A stretch of DNA of 64,000 nucleotides from Alkalimarinus sediminis (GCF_026427595.1 NZ_CP101527.1:2513501-2577500); one strand, 5' to 3'; counted from the first letter of the stretch, positions 25,423-35,868 are shown. Program-made: numbers and translations. Notes: generated by a model not told the origin, from the sequence alone.

Positions 25423-27114
25423 TTATGGGTATTCGTTAGTTCTTTGTTTTGTTTTCCAGTCAGCTTCCATGCCCACGTCAGCGTCAATCGGCTCCAGCAG
25501 TGTCGCGCCTCGAATAAGGTCTGCCGCGCGCTCTGCAACCATAATGGTCGGAGCATTCAAATTACCATTCGTAATCGTCGGAAAAATAGATGAATCCACG
25601 ACTCGCAACTGCGCAATACCATGCACACGCGTTTGAGGATCAACAACCGCCATCTTATCTGTCCCCATTTTGCAAGAGCAGCTAGGGTGATAAGCACTCT
25701 CTACATTATTACGAATAAACTCGTCGATCTGGTCGTCCGTTATGATCTGTTCACCTGGCTGAATCTCTCCATCACGGAAGTCATCAAATGCAGGCTGATT
25801 AATAATTTCTCGGGTCAATCGCACACAATCACGAAAACCTTCACGGTCAACCTCATGCTGCAAATAATTGAACCTTATCTCCGGACTCTGACTCGGGTCA
25901 GCACTCTTAATACGCACTGAGCCTCGACTTTTGGGCTTGTTATGCCCGATATGAACCTGAAACCCATGGCCAGAAAAAGCAGTATTGCCATCGTAGCTCA
26001 TCGCAGCAGGTAGAAAGTGATACTGTAAGTCAGGCCACTCTACTCCTGGTTTTGATCGAATAAAGCCACAAGACTCAAAATGATTGGTAGCACCGAGCCC
26101 ATCCTTTAAGAAGAACCAGCGAGCACCAATTAAAAACTTATTCCAGAGGTCGAGCTTTCCATTTAACGTCACCGGTTTTTTACATCTGAACTGAAAGTAA
26201 AATTCGAGATGATCCTGTAGATTTTCACCTACACCTGGCAGTTCATGCTTTAGCTCAATCCCCACTTTTTCCAGTACAGATTTAGACCCAATACCGGATA
26301 ATTGTAGCAGATGAGGCGAACCAATTGGGCCTGCAGATAAAATAACCTCTTTATTCACCAAGCTTACCTGCTGTTTCTGCCGATGCTGATACTGAACCCC
26401 AACTGCTTTTTTGCCTTCCAGCAAAACTTTTTCGACCAATGCATGAGTGATAACCGTTAGGTTAGGTCGTGCCAATGCAGGCTTAAGATAAGCATTTGCC
26501 GTTGACCAGCGCACGCCATTTTTAACCGTCATATGCATCGGCCCAAAACCTTCTTGCTGCTGACCGTTATAGTCTTCGGTATTGATATAACCCGCCTGAA
26601 CACCTGCATCTATAAACGTTTGGTAAAGCGGATTTTGCATCTGATTACCATTGTTAACCGACAGCGGGCCTTTATTACCCCGATAAACATTTTTACTATC
26701 AGACTCCGACGCAAACGCCCAGGTTTCAGCTTTTTTGAAATACGGTAAACAATTGGCGTAGTCCCAGCCTTCTGCCCCATAACTTTGCCACTCGTCAAAA
26801 TCTTTAGCATGCCCTCTCACATAAACCATGCCATTAATGGAGGAGGAACCACCCAACACCTTGCCACGAGGGCAATGCATGCGACGGTTATTCAGATAAG
26901 GTTCTGGCTCTGACTCAAACTGCCAATTATATTTTTTGGTATTCATCGGGATGGACAACGCAGTGGGCATTTGAATAAAAATACTTTTGTCACTGCCACC
27001 GGTTTCTAGCAAAAGGACACTTATATTTTCATCTTCGGTCAGCCTATTCGCGAGAACACAACCCGCAGAGCCCGCGCCCACGATAATATAATCAAACTTA
27101 TTTTCCTGCGTCAT
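25423..27114 (-). CDS. betA: Choline dehydrogenase
   Basis: A 563-residue GMC-family flavoenzyme. FAD motif [18 protein letters not shown] near the N-terminus, the GMC signature [18 protein letters not shown] at about 85-102, [17 protein letters not shown] (second signature) and the catalytic His in [31 protein letters not shown] closes the FAD site. These match E. coli BetA along its length (556). It oxidises choline to betaine aldehyde and on to glycine betaine at the inner membrane, feeding electrons to the respiratory chain. It lies between betB and choX in one transcriptional run. Confidence 0.95.
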   Translation of the reverse strand: MTQENKFDYIIVGAGSAGCVLANRLTEDENISVLLLETGGSDKSIFIQMPTALSIPMNTKKYNWQFESEPEPYLNNRRMHCPRGKVLGGSSSINGMVYVRGHAKDFDEWQSYGAEGWDYANCLPYFKKAETWAFASESDSKNVYRGNKGPLSVNNGNQMQNPLYQTFIDAGVQAGYINTEDYNGQQQEGFGPMHMTVKNGVRWSTANAYLKPALARPNLTVITHALVEKVLLEGKKAVGVQYQHRQKQQVSLVNKEVILSAGPIGSPHLLQLSGIGSKSVLEKVGIELKHELPGVGENLQDHLEFYFQFRCKKPVTLNGKLDLWNKFLIGARWFFLKDGLGATNHFESCGFIRSKPGVEWPDLQYHFLPAAMSYDGNTAFSGHGFQVHIGHNKPKSRGSVRIKSADPSQSPEIRFNYLQHEVDREGFRDCVRLTREIINQPAFDDFRDGEIQPGEQIITDDQIDEFIRNNVESAYHPSCSCKMGTDKMAVVDPQTRVHGIAQLRVVDSSIFPTITNGNLNAPTIMVAERAADLIRGATLLEPIDADVGMEADWKTKQRTNEYP

Positions 27115-27178
27115 ACACTCACCGTATTGCTGACTGGATATAGAGAATATTGAAACCTAACGATAAAAAACGTTAACA

Positions 27179-28645
27179 CTAAAACGGGCTTTCTAAAGGC
27201 GTTAAACCCACATAAACCGCTTTTAGCTGAGTATATTCGTTAAGCGTTTCCAAACCATTCTCACGCCCAATACCTGATTGTTTATAACCACCTACCGGCA
27301 TCTCTGCGGGCGATGCGCCATAACTGTTAAGCCAACAAATACCGGCTTTGATCTGATGTATCACTCGATGAGCCCTTGAAATGTCTTGGGTAAAAACTGC
27401 CGCAGCTAAACCAAATTCGCTATCATTGGCACGCTGCACAACCTCGTCTTCATCATTAAAGCGAAGAATAGCCATCACTGGGCCAAAAATCTCTTCTTTT
27501 ACGATCGTCATGTCGTCATGGCAATCTGCAAATATCGTGGGTTCTACATAAAATCCTTTCGGTGCGGTACCGAGCTTAAAGGCTTTACCGCCATGCAGTA
27601 GTGTCGCCCCTTCATCAATGCCTTTCTTTATATAGCTAAGCACCTGCGCGTGATGGTTGGCAGAGATTAGCGCACCAAAATTAGTTTCAGGGTTCATCGG
27701 GTCACCGATGACAATGTTCTGGGAGGTACGAGCTAGCAGACGTTCGACAAACGCATCATAAATATCATCATGCACAAAAACACGGGTACCGTTGGTGCAG
27801 ACCTCCCCTTGGGTATAGAAATTTCCGAGCATAGCGCCCGATACGGCATTTTCTATGTCTGCATCATCAAAAATAATCAGAGGGGATTTACCGCCTAATT
27901 CCATCGTAACTTTTTTCAACGAAGTTGCCGCTGCGGTCATCACTTTCTTGCCGGTACCGACTTCACCGGTAAATGAGACCTTTGCGATATCGGGGTGATG
28001 TGTCAACCAACTACCAACCTGCCCATCTCCTTGAATGACATTAAAAACGCCCGCAGGCACTCCGGCCTCAACAAAGATCTCTGCTAATTTTAAAGCCCCT
28101 AATGGTGTCTCTTCAGAAGGCTTAAAAATCATACTATTACCGCAGGCCAATGCAGGCGCAGACTTCCAACAAGCAATCTGCAATGGGTAGTTCCAGGCAC
28201 CAATTCCCACACAAATGCCGAGAGGTTCGCGCCGGGTATAATAAAAGTCACTGCCCAGATCTTGTTGATTACCTTCAATAGAAGGCGCCAACCCAGCAAA
28301 AAATTCAATTGAGTCTGCTCCGCTGGCAACATCTACAACCGATGCTTCTTGCCAGGGCTTTCCCGTGTCGATCACTTCTATCTTGGCCAACTCATCATTA
28401 CGCTCTCTTAACAGAGCAACTGCCTTTAATAAGATTCGACTACGCTCGATACCCGTCATGGCAGACCATTGCTGATAGCCTCTTTCAGCACTCTCAATAG
28501 CCAGCTGTTTGATATGGTCGTCGGCCTTTTCAACTTGATACACGACTTCGCCAGTAGCCGGGTTAACTACCTCAAATGATTGGCCGCTTTTATTAGCAAC
28601 ATACTGCCCATCAATAAAACTCTGGTACTTTTTAACGGCCATCAT
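27179..28645 (-). CDS. betB: Betaine-aldehyde dehydrogenase
   Basis: A 488-residue NAD(P)-dependent aldehyde dehydrogenase. MELGGKSPL carries the general-base Glu and [15 protein letters not shown] the catalytic Cys; [13 protein letters not shown] binds the cofactor. The C-terminus ([20 protein letters not shown]) is typical of BetB. Its ATG overlaps the betI TGA (ATGATGG, 28645-28639) with GGAG just upstream, so translation is coupled; a reading 6 codons longer is unnecessary. It converts betaine aldehyde to glycine betaine, completing osmoprotectant synthesis and detoxifying the aldehyde. Confidence 0.95.
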   Translation of the reverse strand: MMAVKKYQSFIDGQYVANKSGQSFEVVNPATGEVVYQVEKADDHIKQLAIESAERGYQQWSAMTGIERSRILLKAVALLRERNDELAKIEVIDTGKPWQEASVVDVASGADSIEFFAGLAPSIEGNQQDLGSDFYYTRREPLGICVGIGAWNYPLQIACWKSAPALACGNSMIFKPSEETPLGALKLAEIFVEAGVPAGVFNVIQGDGQVGSWLTHHPDIAKVSFTGEVGTGKKVMTAAATSLKKVTMELGGKSPLIIFDDADIENAVSGAMLGNFYTQGEVCTNGTRVFVHDDIYDAFVERLLARTSQNIVIGDPMNPETNFGALISANHHAQVLSYIKKGIDEGATLLHGGKAFKLGTAPKGFYVEPTIFADCHDDMTIVKEEIFGPVMAILRFNDEDEVVQRANDSEFGLAAAVFTQDISRAHRVIHQIKAGICWLNSYGASPAEMPVGGYKQSGIGRENGLETLNEYTQLKAVYVGLTPLESPF

Positions 28646-29238
28646 AAGGCTCCATTCTGGCAAATAAGTGTTTCGATAAACTGCTTACAAAGCAGCTCTG
28701 CCTCTTCAAAGTCATCAATTGAGTGGTCACTTAATGCACTACGTAACCAAAAACCATCTATCATCGCGGCGGTCATCTTGGCTGCATTCGCAGCTTTATC
28801 TGCAGGCATCAATTGCTTATAGGAGTATCGAAGGTTGCTCAAAAGTCTCTGGTTATTAACACGCTGAAGCGTAGCAAGTTCTGGGTCATGCATCGCCTGA
28901 GCCCAAAAGCTGAGCCATGTTCGAGTGGCCGCATCTGACTGCTGAATATTGGTAAAGTTTGCTTCAACAATCATCATTAGGCGCTCCTTGGGTGAGGCGC
29001 CTGATTGTTGAACACGCTGGAGTAACGTTACTTTCAACTGCTCTAACAGGTAACGCACAGTGGCTTCGATCAACCCTTTTTTACCGCCGAAGTAGTGGCT
29101 GATAATGCCGGAAGACATACCCGCAATACCGCTGATAGTGTTAATAGTCGTGCCCTGCAAGCCATACTGACCAATAGAGCTAAGCGTTGCGTCTATTAAT
29201 TGTTTTTTGCGAATAGGTTCGATCCCGACTTTAGGCAT
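28642..29238 (-). CDS. betI: TetR-family repressor of the choline-betaine operon
   Basis: Started at ATG 29238 it gives 198 residues ([19 protein letters not shown]), aligning with the E. coli BetI start (195 residues). A start at 29295 would place the BetI-like operator inside the coding region, so it is rejected; ATG 29250 is also possible. The N-terminal TetR helix-turn-helix is clear ([30 protein letters not shown]). The C-terminal ligand domain contains [14 protein letters not shown], a BetI hallmark. It represses betIBA and is released by choline. Confidence 0.92.
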   Translation of the reverse strand: MPKVGIEPIRKKQLIDATLSSIGQYGLQGTTINTISGIAGMSSGIISHYFGGKKGLIEATVRYLLEQLKVTLLQRVQQSGASPKERLMMIVEANFTNIQQSDAATRTWLSFWAQAMHDPELATLQRVNNQRLLSNLRYSYKQLMPADKAANAAKMTAAMIDGFWLRSALSDHSIDDFEEAELLCKQFIETLICQNGAL

Positions 29239-29260
29239 ATTAGGCAACATCTTTTTATTG

Positions 29261-29274
29261 ATTGAACGTTCAAT
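29261..29274. promoter_or_regulatory. BetI-like operator palindrome
   Basis: ATTGAACGTTCAAT is a perfect 14-bp palindrome 22 bp upstream of the betI start codon and just downstream of its predicted promoter, where a bound repressor would block transcription. It agrees with the BetI boxes I recall from enterobacteria and vibrios (core TTGAACGTTCAA). Confidence 0.75.
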
Positions 29275-29281
29275 TAAAATT

Positions 29282-29310
29282 ATTCTAGCGGTCATTCACT
29301 CAATAAGCAA
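29282..29310 (-). promoter_or_regulatory. Sigma-70-type promoter of the bet-cho operon
   Basis: On the minus strand TTGCTT (29310-29305) and TAGAAT (29287-29282) are 17 bp apart. The expected start of transcription, near 29275, falls at the edge of the BetI-like palindrome. Confidence 0.5.
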
Positions 29311-29355
29311 TTTTAGGTCGCACAAGTTGGTGTATCGCGCACTCTGTTTCTGCCC

Positions 29356-29361
29356 TATAAT
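29356..29361 (+). promoter_or_regulatory. Perfect -10 box of the aminotransferase gene
   Basis: TATAAT lies 36 bp upstream of the aminotransferase ATG. No good -35 is present at 16-18 bp, so an activator may be needed or the match is fortuitous. Confidence 0.4.
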
Positions 29362-29397
29362 TCGCTATTTATCGCCCCCCAGAGAGGAACTAACCGC

Positions 29398-30720
29398 ATG
29401 ACCAACACACCCAAACCAACAGGCAAGGCATTGCTTAATAACGCTCACAACCATATGCCTCTGGGTGTTGCAGACTCCTACCGTTACTGGGGCGAACAAG
29501 ACACTGTTTTTCTTAAAAGCATGAAAGGCGGCACGATCACCGATTGCGACGACAACGTATTTGTTGATTTTCGCTTAGCCTATGGACCTATTATTTTAGG
29601 CTACCGTGATACTCGCGTTGATCAAGAAGTCATCTCAGCCATTACTGACATTGGCACCATCTCAGGTTTTAGTACGCCACTGGACTCTGAGGTCATCAGT
29701 CTGGTTAAAGCACTCTGCCCCAACATTGAAAAAATGCGTTTTGCCAACTCAGGTACCGAAGCCGTTATTGGCGCCGTGCGCACTGCACGAGGCTTTACCG
29801 GTCGTAATAAAATAGTCGTTGTAGAAGGTGGGTTTCACGGTCTATATGACGAGATGATGTGGAAGCCCGATGTTGATAACTGGGATAGCGAAACCCAAGC
29901 AGCTCCCGAGATCACCTCTTTTGGTGCCGGCATTCCAGAAAACACCCGCGAGCACCTTGAGACGGTTCCACTAAACGACTTTGAAGCCTTAGATGAGGTC
30001 TTTGCACGAGTCGGAAATGATATAGCGGCAATCGTCATTGAGCCCATCATGGGTAACTGCGGCAGCATTTCATCCAGCCAGGAGTATATGCAAAAGCTGC
30101 GAGATATTTGTGATAAAAATGACTCACTTCTAATTATGGATGAAGTTAAAACAGGCTTCCGCGTTGCTAAAGGTGGTGTACAAGAGCTTTACAATATCAA
30201 AGCTGACCTGACCACTTATGCCAAAGCAATGGGTAACGGCTACCCTGTTGCTGCCTTCGGTGGTCGCGCTGATGTTATGGATATGATCAAATTCGGCGCA
30301 GACGGCGTAACACACGGCGGCACCTACACCGCTAATATGATAGCGCTTAGCGCAGCCAAAGCGACGCTAACCATCTTAAAAGAGACCGATGCATTAGAGA
30401 CTATCGATCAAGTGGGTGCCGACATTCAAGAAGTATTAGGCCGAGTATTTACCCAGTTCGGCATTGAACACCGCTTTGCCGGACCAAACGCGATGTTTGG
30501 CGTTCATTTTGGTGATGAAGTACCTCATAACTACCGAGACTGGAAAAAAACCAATAGCGATCTTTACACCACCTTTGCCCATAACCTGATTAAGAATGGT
30601 GTTATGCTGGAACCAGACTCACGGGAACCCTGGTTTATCTGTGAAGCCCATAAAAACGTCGATTTGGAGTGGCTAGAGAACGTTGCAACACAATCAATGC
30701 AAGACGCTCTAAACCCTTAA
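29398..30720 (+). CDS. Class-III PLP-dependent aminotransferase
   Basis: A 440-residue enzyme of the glutamate-1-semialdehyde-aminomutase/omega-aminotransferase fold. FANSGTEAVIGAVRTARGFTGR contacts the PLP phosphate, VVVEGGFHGLYDEMM follows as in GSA-type enzymes, IMDEVKTGFRV holds the aspartate on the PLP ring nitrogen, and TYAKAMGNGYPVAAFGG contains the PLP lysine. GAGAGGA precedes the ATG. It is not HemL by context: it is divergent from betI across a shared regulatory region and no haem gene is nearby. A link to betaine or choline-derived amines, or to another amino donor, is plausible but unproved. Confidence 0.85.
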   Translation: MTNTPKPTGKALLNNAHNHMPLGVADSYRYWGEQDTVFLKSMKGGTITDCDDNVFVDFRLAYGPIILGYRDTRVDQEVISAITDIGTISGFSTPLDSEVISLVKALCPNIEKMRFANSGTEAVIGAVRTARGFTGRNKIVVVEGGFHGLYDEMMWKPDVDNWDSETQAAPEITSFGAGIPENTREHLETVPLNDFEALDEVFARVGNDIAAIVIEPIMGNCGSISSSQEYMQKLRDICDKNDSLLIMDEVKTGFRVAKGGVQELYNIKADLTTYAKAMGNGYPVAAFGGRADVMDMIKFGADGVTHGGTYTANMIALSAAKATLTILKETDALETIDQVGADIQEVLGRVFTQFGIEHRFAGPNAMFGVHFGDEVPHNYRDWKKTNSDLYTTFAHNLIKNGVMLEPDSREPWFICEAHKNVDLEWLENVATQSMQDALNP

Positions 30721-30756
30721 ATCCCAGCACTCAGCTCACAGGTTAGATCAACAGAT

Positions 30757-31908
30757 ATGAAGTTCATCCACACCTCTGATTGGCATATTGGCCGACAATT
30801 TCATAATGTCTCGCTACTTGACGACCAGCGGCATGTACTCGCGCAAATCGTTGACTATATACAATCAGAGAGTGTCGATGCTTTAGTGATAGCAGGGGAT
30901 ATTTATGATCGATCAATCCCCCCTGCCACTGCAGTTGAGTTGTTAGATGAAGTGCTCCATAAAATCTGCCATGAGCTAGACGTGCCGGTCATTATGATTT
31001 CAGGCAATCACGATAGCGCAGAACGTTTGCGTTTTGGCGCAAGACAGCTGAAACAAGCCGGACTTCATATCATCGGTGATATCAACAACATCACAGAACC
31101 TGTCATTATTAAAGATAAGTCAGGCATGGCGGTTAACTTTTATGGTATCCCCTACCATGACCCAGAACTCGTGCGGCACCACTACGATAGCCCCGTTCGT
31201 AACCACGATGAAGCCCATTCGTTTTTGGTCGATACCATCAAACAGTCAAAAACCTCACCTGATGCCATTAACGTTCTACTGAGTCACTGTTTTGTCGATG
31301 GCGCTGAAGAGTCTGAGTCAGAGAGACCTCTCTCTATAGGGGGTGCCGACCGGGTATCTTACGCACCTATGGTCGACTTTAATTACGTTGCTCTGGGTCA
31401 CTTACATAGCCCACAGTATCGAGGTGAGCCCTACATTCGATATTCTGGTTCAATACTCAAATATAGCTTTTCAGAACAGCACCAGAAAAAAGGTATCTCA
31501 CTCGTTGAGCTAGATGATAACGGCACAGCTAATGTAACCTCGCTCCCCCTTACCCCATTAAGAGACATGCGCATCGTTGAAGGGGCGCTGGCCGAAATCG
31601 TCGAAAACGGCAAAGTAGACCCCAACAATAACGACTACCTTATGGTCAGACTAACCGACACCCACGCAATATTAGATGCCATGGGTAAACTCAGGTCTGT
31701 CTACCCCAACGTACTCCACCTCGAAAAACCGGGCATTATGTCGACTGGAGAAACAAAAGCCATGAATCGAGAAAAGCTGAAACGGGGTGAAATGGAGATG
31801 TTTCAAGACTTTTTCGATCAGGTTTCAGGCAACAGTCTGTCAGCAGATCAAAGCCGCGCACTGGAAGCCATTATTGATGGCCTTCACAAGAAGGAGGCGC
31901 AGCAGTGA
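30757..31908 (+). CDS. sbcD: Exonuclease SbcCD subunit D (Mre11-like nuclease)
   Basis: A 383-residue calcineurin-type phosphoesterase with the five metal motifs in order: DWHIG, GDIYDR, SGNHD, LLSHCFVDG and GHLHSPQ. It forms the nuclease head of the SbcCD complex that cleaves hairpins and protein-blocked DNA ends. Its TGA stop overlaps the GTG start of sbcC, the usual coupled arrangement. Confidence 0.95.
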   Translation: MKFIHTSDWHIGRQFHNVSLLDDQRHVLAQIVDYIQSESVDALVIAGDIYDRSIPPATAVELLDEVLHKICHELDVPVIMISGNHDSAERLRFGARQLKQAGLHIIGDINNITEPVIIKDKSGMAVNFYGIPYHDPELVRHHYDSPVRNHDEAHSFLVDTIKQSKTSPDAINVLLSHCFVDGAEESESERPLSIGGADRVSYAPMVDFNYVALGHLHSPQYRGEPYIRYSGSILKYSFSEQHQKKGISLVELDDNGTANVTSLPLTPLRDMRIVEGALAEIVENGKVDPNNNDYLMVRLTDTHAILDAMGKLRSVYPNVLHLEKPGIMSTGETKAMNREKLKRGEMEMFQDFFDQVSGNSLSADQSRALEAIIDGLHKKEAQQ

Positions 31909-34900
31909 GACCCAACAAACTGACTATCCAGGCCTTCGGCCCATTTGCCAACAAAGAAGAAGTAGATTTTACAGCGTTAGGCAGCAACCCTCTCTTTTTA
32001 ATTAACGGACCGACAGGTGCAGGCAAAAGCTCTATTCTGGACGCCATCTGCTTCGCACTCTACGGCCAAACAACCGGCAAAGAGCGCGAAGCCTCTCACA
32101 TGCGCTGTGACCACGCGGCCCCCGACCTACTGACAGAGATCATCTTAGAGTTTTCACTGGGTGAGCAACACTACCGCATCCGTCGAGCCCCCACACAAGA
32201 GCGCCCAAAGGCTAGAGGCGAAGGCACAACCACCCACCAGACAGACGCACAACTCTGGCATCTAAAGCCCGAAGGCGACGACCTTTTAGTCCCACAAAAA
32301 GCACAAGAAGCAACCCAAACGATCGAAACGATTACCGGCCTAAATGTGGAGCAGTTTCGACAGGTTATGGTGCTGCCACAAGGGAAGTTCAGAGACTTCC
32401 TGATGGCTGACTCCAATCAACGTGAGGCCATCTTCAGCAAGCTGTTTCAAACTCAAATTTACAAGCGTATCGAAGATACACTAAAAACAAAGGCAGCCTC
32501 GATTCGCAAAGAGGTTGACGGCCTGCAAAACCAGATAAAAGGCATATTACAAAGTGCAGACCTGAACACCGAGCAAGAAGTAGAAGAGCAGCTAACCGCA
32601 CTAAAGCCAGAGCTTGAAACTGCCACACAACAAAAAAAGCAGACATTTGACTCGTTAGCCACCGCAGAAAAAAATCTTGAAGCGGGTAATATACTCGTAA
32701 AAGCCTTCAAAGTATTAGATGAAACCCAAAAAGCATTTAATGACCTAGAAGCCAAACAGACTTATATCAATACCCAAAAACAGACTCTAAACCGCGCTCA
32801 AGCTGCACAAAAGATTGATCATCTACGAACAGCGCTAACTAAATCAGGCCAACTCAAAGAGCAGCTACGCCAAGAGATAGCAACAACAGAACATAGCCTT
32901 AGCCAATATCAAAGCAACTTGGCAGAAGCAAAAGCAGCATTAGATCAGGCAGAAAAGAACCGACAGCCAGTCGATCAACTCAAACAACAGTTGGCCGACT
33001 TACGCAAACTTGAGCCCAAAATTGACCAATTATCCGATGCTATCAAGCAAGAGCAGACAGCCCTGGCATCTGTAAAAAAAGTAAACACCACGTTTGAGCA
33101 GCAGCAAGTTGACCACCGAAAACTGATCACTCAGATTAGCACCTCAGAAGAGCGAATTAGTCTACTCAGGTCATCCGCTGCGACCTTGCCTGACAAACAG
33201 CGAGCATTAGACAACTTACGTTTATTAGGCCAACAAAGAGCTCAATTAGATAAACGATTTGAAGAGCGTGATGCGCTCAATCAAGAGTACAGCAAAAGAG
33301 AAGCGCAACTTAACACCTGTAAAAGCCGCTTCGAAACTCAAGTTACCGAGGTTAAAACTCTAGAACTTGCCTGGCACAGTGGTCAGGCGGCGATCTTGGC
33401 AGCAGAACTAAAACAAGGCGACCCCTGCCCTGTCTGTGGCAGCCAAGAGCACCCCGCACCCGCTAATACTCAATCAGACGTTAACCCTGTCACCAAACAG
33501 GATATCGACACCGCAAGAACGCTGCAAACAACGTATCAGCAGCAGTTGAATGATGCCCAAAACCAACTCACACAAACATCAACACAACTACAAAGCATCA
33601 ATACTCTGCTCATAGAGCAACAACAAGCGCTTGGCGATAATCAGCACAAATCGACTCAACAACTTCGTGATGACTGGCGAGTCCTGAATGACGAAGTAAA
33701 TGCACTACTGGCACGACAAAAAGAGCAGCATGATCTCGAAAACCAATTAAAAACACTCGCCCAGCAGAGAGTTCAGGCCGAACAACAACTAGAAAATAGC
33801 CGACTATCACTGCAAAAAGCGCAACAAGATCACACGATTGCGACCCAGAATAGGCTTCATATTGAGCAAGCGCTACCTGAGCAATACCGAGCAACCGGAG
33901 TGCTAGCTCAACAAATTGAGCAACTTGATAATCAAATCAAATCAATAACCTCAGCTTATGAACAAGCACTCGCTAACTATGATCTTTGTCGTCAAACAGT
34001 CACCCAGACAGAAACGGTACAAGAGCAGCAACGCAAACAACAAACGACAACCGATCAAACCCACAGTGAAGCAGAGCAAAACTGGGCACACGCACTCGCT
34101 AGCAGCGCTTTTAAAGACGAGAACGCGTTTTTGCAAGCACTCTTAACGGAGCCAGAACAAGCGCGACTAGCAAACGAGATAGAACAGTACACTCAACAAT
34201 ACAGCGGCTGTAAAGCAACGCTAGACCAGCAGAAGCTGCAATTATCAGAACAGACACCACCAGATACAACAGCCCTGCAAGCGGCGCAAGAGAAGCTAAA
34301 AACCGAATCAGAGCAGATACTTGAGCAATGGAAAAAGCTCGATAACAGACACCAACAACTCGCCAGTATTTTAGAAAAACTAGCGCAGGCCCATGAATCT
34401 AATCGCGCCTTAGAAGATGAGTATAAGATCTACGGCACCCTCAGCGATGTTGCCAATGGTCAAACGGGCAATAAAATCAGCTTACAACGCTTTGTATTAA
34501 GCGTACTACTAGATGACGTGCTGATTGAAGCATCCCATAGGCTCAACCACATGAGCAAAGGCCGGTATCTATTAATACGAAAAGAAGAACGCGCAAAAGG
34601 CAATAAGGCTTCAGGGCTTGAGTTAGAAGTCGAAGATGCCTATACAGGCAAGACGCGTTCAGTCGCCACTCTCTCGGGTGGAGAGTCATTTATGGCAGCC
34701 CTATCCCTCGCACTTGGGCTATCAGATGTTGTACAAGCCTATGCCGGCGGGATAAAGCTTGAAACACTCTTTATTGATGAAGGCTTTGGCAGTCTAGACC
34801 AAGAGTCACTCGATCTTGCGATTAAAACCTTAATCGACCTTCAAAGTAGCGGCAGAATGATTGGCATAATCTCCCATGTGAGTGAGTTACGGGATCAAAT

Positions 34901-34961
34901 GGCATTACGAATAGATGTTCATAGCACTGCCCAAGGGAGCAGTATTACAGTATCAGTATAG
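31905..34961 (+). CDS. sbcC: Exonuclease SbcCD subunit C (Rad50-like SMC ATPase)
   Basis: A 1018-residue protein with a GTG start overlapping the sbcD stop. Walker A GPTGAGKSS is at 35-43; the zinc hook CPVCGSQEHPA at about 508-518 sits between two long Gln/Glu/Lys coiled coils; signature LSGGESF is near 923 and Walker B LFIDEGFGSLD near 955. The order and spacing are those of SbcC/Rad50. The coiled coils are notably glutamine-rich. It clamps DNA and controls the SbcD nuclease by ATP hydrolysis. Confidence 0.95.
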   Translation: MRPNKLTIQAFGPFANKEEVDFTALGSNPLFLINGPTGAGKSSILDAICFALYGQTTGKEREASHMRCDHAAPDLLTEIILEFSLGEQHYRIRRAPTQERPKARGEGTTTHQTDAQLWHLKPEGDDLLVPQKAQEATQTIETITGLNVEQFRQVMVLPQGKFRDFLMADSNQREAIFSKLFQTQIYKRIEDTLKTKAASIRKEVDGLQNQIKGILQSADLNTEQEVEEQLTALKPELETATQQKKQTFDSLATAEKNLEAGNILVKAFKVLDETQKAFNDLEAKQTYINTQKQTLNRAQAAQKIDHLRTALTKSGQLKEQLRQEIATTEHSLSQYQSNLAEAKAALDQAEKNRQPVDQLKQQLADLRKLEPKIDQLSDAIKQEQTALASVKKVNTTFEQQQVDHRKLITQISTSEERISLLRSSAATLPDKQRALDNLRLLGQQRAQLDKRFEERDALNQEYSKREAQLNTCKSRFETQVTEVKTLELAWHSGQAAILAAELKQGDPCPVCGSQEHPAPANTQSDVNPVTKQDIDTARTLQTTYQQQLNDAQNQLTQTSTQLQSINTLLIEQQQALGDNQHKSTQQLRDDWRVLNDEVNALLARQKEQHDLENQLKTLAQQRVQAEQQLENSRLSLQKAQQDHTIATQNRLHIEQALPEQYRATGVLAQQIEQLDNQIKSITSAYEQALANYDLCRQTVTQTETVQEQQRKQQTTTDQTHSEAEQNWAHALASSAFKDENAFLQALLTEPEQARLANEIEQYTQQYSGCKATLDQQKLQLSEQTPPDTTALQAAQEKLKTESEQILEQWKKLDNRHQQLASILEKLAQAHESNRALEDEYKIYGTLSDVANGQTGNKISLQRFVLSVLLDDVLIEASHRLNHMSKGRYLLIRKEERAKGNKASGLELEVEDAYTGKTRSVATLSGGESFMAALSLALGLSDVVQAYAGGIKLETLFIDEGFGSLDQESLDLAIKTLIDLQSSGRMIGIISHVSELRDQMALRIDVHSTAQGSSITVSV

Positions 34962-34962
34962 T

Positions 34963-35035
34963 TATTTTACACTTTTTTACATTTTGCAAAATACTATGCA
35001 CTCTGACAAAACCAAAGTCGAAATATTTTACACTT
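34963..35035 (+). promoter_or_regulatory. Candidate enhancer sites upstream of the PEP-CTERM promoter
   Basis: TATTTTACACTT occurs twice as a direct repeat (34963-34974 and 35024-35035, 61 bp apart), with a perfect 12-bp palindrome ATTTTGCAAAAT (34981-34992) between. They lie about 60-135 bp upstream of the -24 element, the normal range for binding of a sigma-54 enhancer protein. Inference from position only. Confidence 0.35.
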
Positions 35036-35095
35036 ATACTCTTTTTGGCCTTCATCATAATATGCTACCTGTTGTTTTATATAAAAATAACACTA

Positions 35096-35113
35096 TCGGC
35101 ATGACAATTGCTT
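35096..35113 (+). promoter_or_regulatory. Sigma-54 (-24/-12) promoter of the PEP-CTERM gene
   Basis: TCGGCATGACAATTGCTT matches the RpoN consensus TGGCACG-N4-TTGCW: invariant GG at 35098-35099 and GC at 35110-35111, ten bases apart. It would start a message near 35123, about 54 bases before the ATG. PEP-CTERM genes are known to be driven by RpoN with the PrsR/PrsK regulators in several genera. Confidence 0.72.
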
Positions 35114-35176
35114 GCTATAAGTAATAAGCCGCAGCAATAAGCGGAAGTAACTTAGTAGTACTTGAGAGATTAAGAG

Positions 35177-35812
35177 ATGATGAAAAATACAATCAAAAGC
35201 GTGATTATTGCAGGCAGCATGTTTGCTGCATCTGCCAATGCAAACCTTATTACTAACAGCAGTTTTGAGTCAGATGAAGGCTTAACAGGTTCACAGTGGG
35301 GGTTGTACGACACTATTGATGGTTGGTACACCTCAAGCGGCTCAAAAATTGAGATTCAGAGAAATACAGTAACTAATGCCCAAGACGGCAACCAGTATGT
35401 TGAACTAGATAGCCACCACGCAGACAGCAACAGCTCTATGTCTCAAGACTTGTTTGGTTTAACCGTTGGTCAAACTTACCAGTTAGACTTCTGGTATAAA
35501 GCCCGCACTAATCAACCTAACGATAACGGCATCAACGTAAGCTGGGGTCCATCACCTGACATCTCACCTTTCACTTATGCATTTAATGTTGACGGTGTAG
35601 CTCCAATGGACTGGAAATTAGTAACCGGTTTCCTAACCGCTACTGCTGAAGATATGACACTGACCTTCTCTGCTGTTGGCCGAGAAAACACCTTAGGTGG
35701 TTTTATTGATAATGTTTCTTTGAAAGCAGCATCAGTACCTGAGCCAGCTTCTATCGCTCTACTAGGTCTTGGCTTATTAGGTCTTGCTAGCCGTAGACGC
35801 AAGCAAGCTTAA
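35177..35812 (+). CDS. PEP-CTERM-anchored secreted protein
   Basis: A 211-residue protein (two adjacent ATGs). Signal peptide 1-22 (SVIIAGSMFAASANA), then a jelly-roll-like region starting NLITNSSFESDEG, with GNQYVELDSH and VGQTYQLDFWYKAR, as in DUF642-type carbohydrate-associated modules. The tail VPEPASIALLGLGLLGLASR followed by RRKQA is a textbook PEP-CTERM sorting signal: V-P-E-P, hydrophobic helix, basic cluster. It would be cut and passed to the surface or exopolysaccharide by an exosortase not found in the window. It stands alone between a sigma-54 promoter and a terminator. Confidence 0.92.
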   Translation: MMKNTIKSVIIAGSMFAASANANLITNSSFESDEGLTGSQWGLYDTIDGWYTSSGSKIEIQRNTVTNAQDGNQYVELDSHHADSNSSMSQDLFGLTVGQTYQLDFWYKARTNQPNDNGINVSWGPSPDISPFTYAFNVDGVAPMDWKLVTGFLTATAEDMTLTFSAVGRENTLGGFIDNVSLKAASVPEPASIALLGLGLLGLASRRRKQA

Positions 35813-35836
35813 TTTTAGCCAAACGCTAAACAGCAA

Positions 35837-35868
35837 AATGCCCGGCAATTCGCTGGGCATTTTTTTTG
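35837..35868 (+). terminator. Rho-independent terminator after the PEP-CTERM gene
   Basis: ATGCCCGGC pairs with GCTGGGCAT (one G-U) around a five-base loop and is followed by a run of eight T residues, starting about 25 bp after the stop codon. Confidence 0.92.

Noticed and set aside
29239-29295. Longer BetI start
   Set aside because: It places the BetI operator and promoter inside the gene and does not match the BetI family start.
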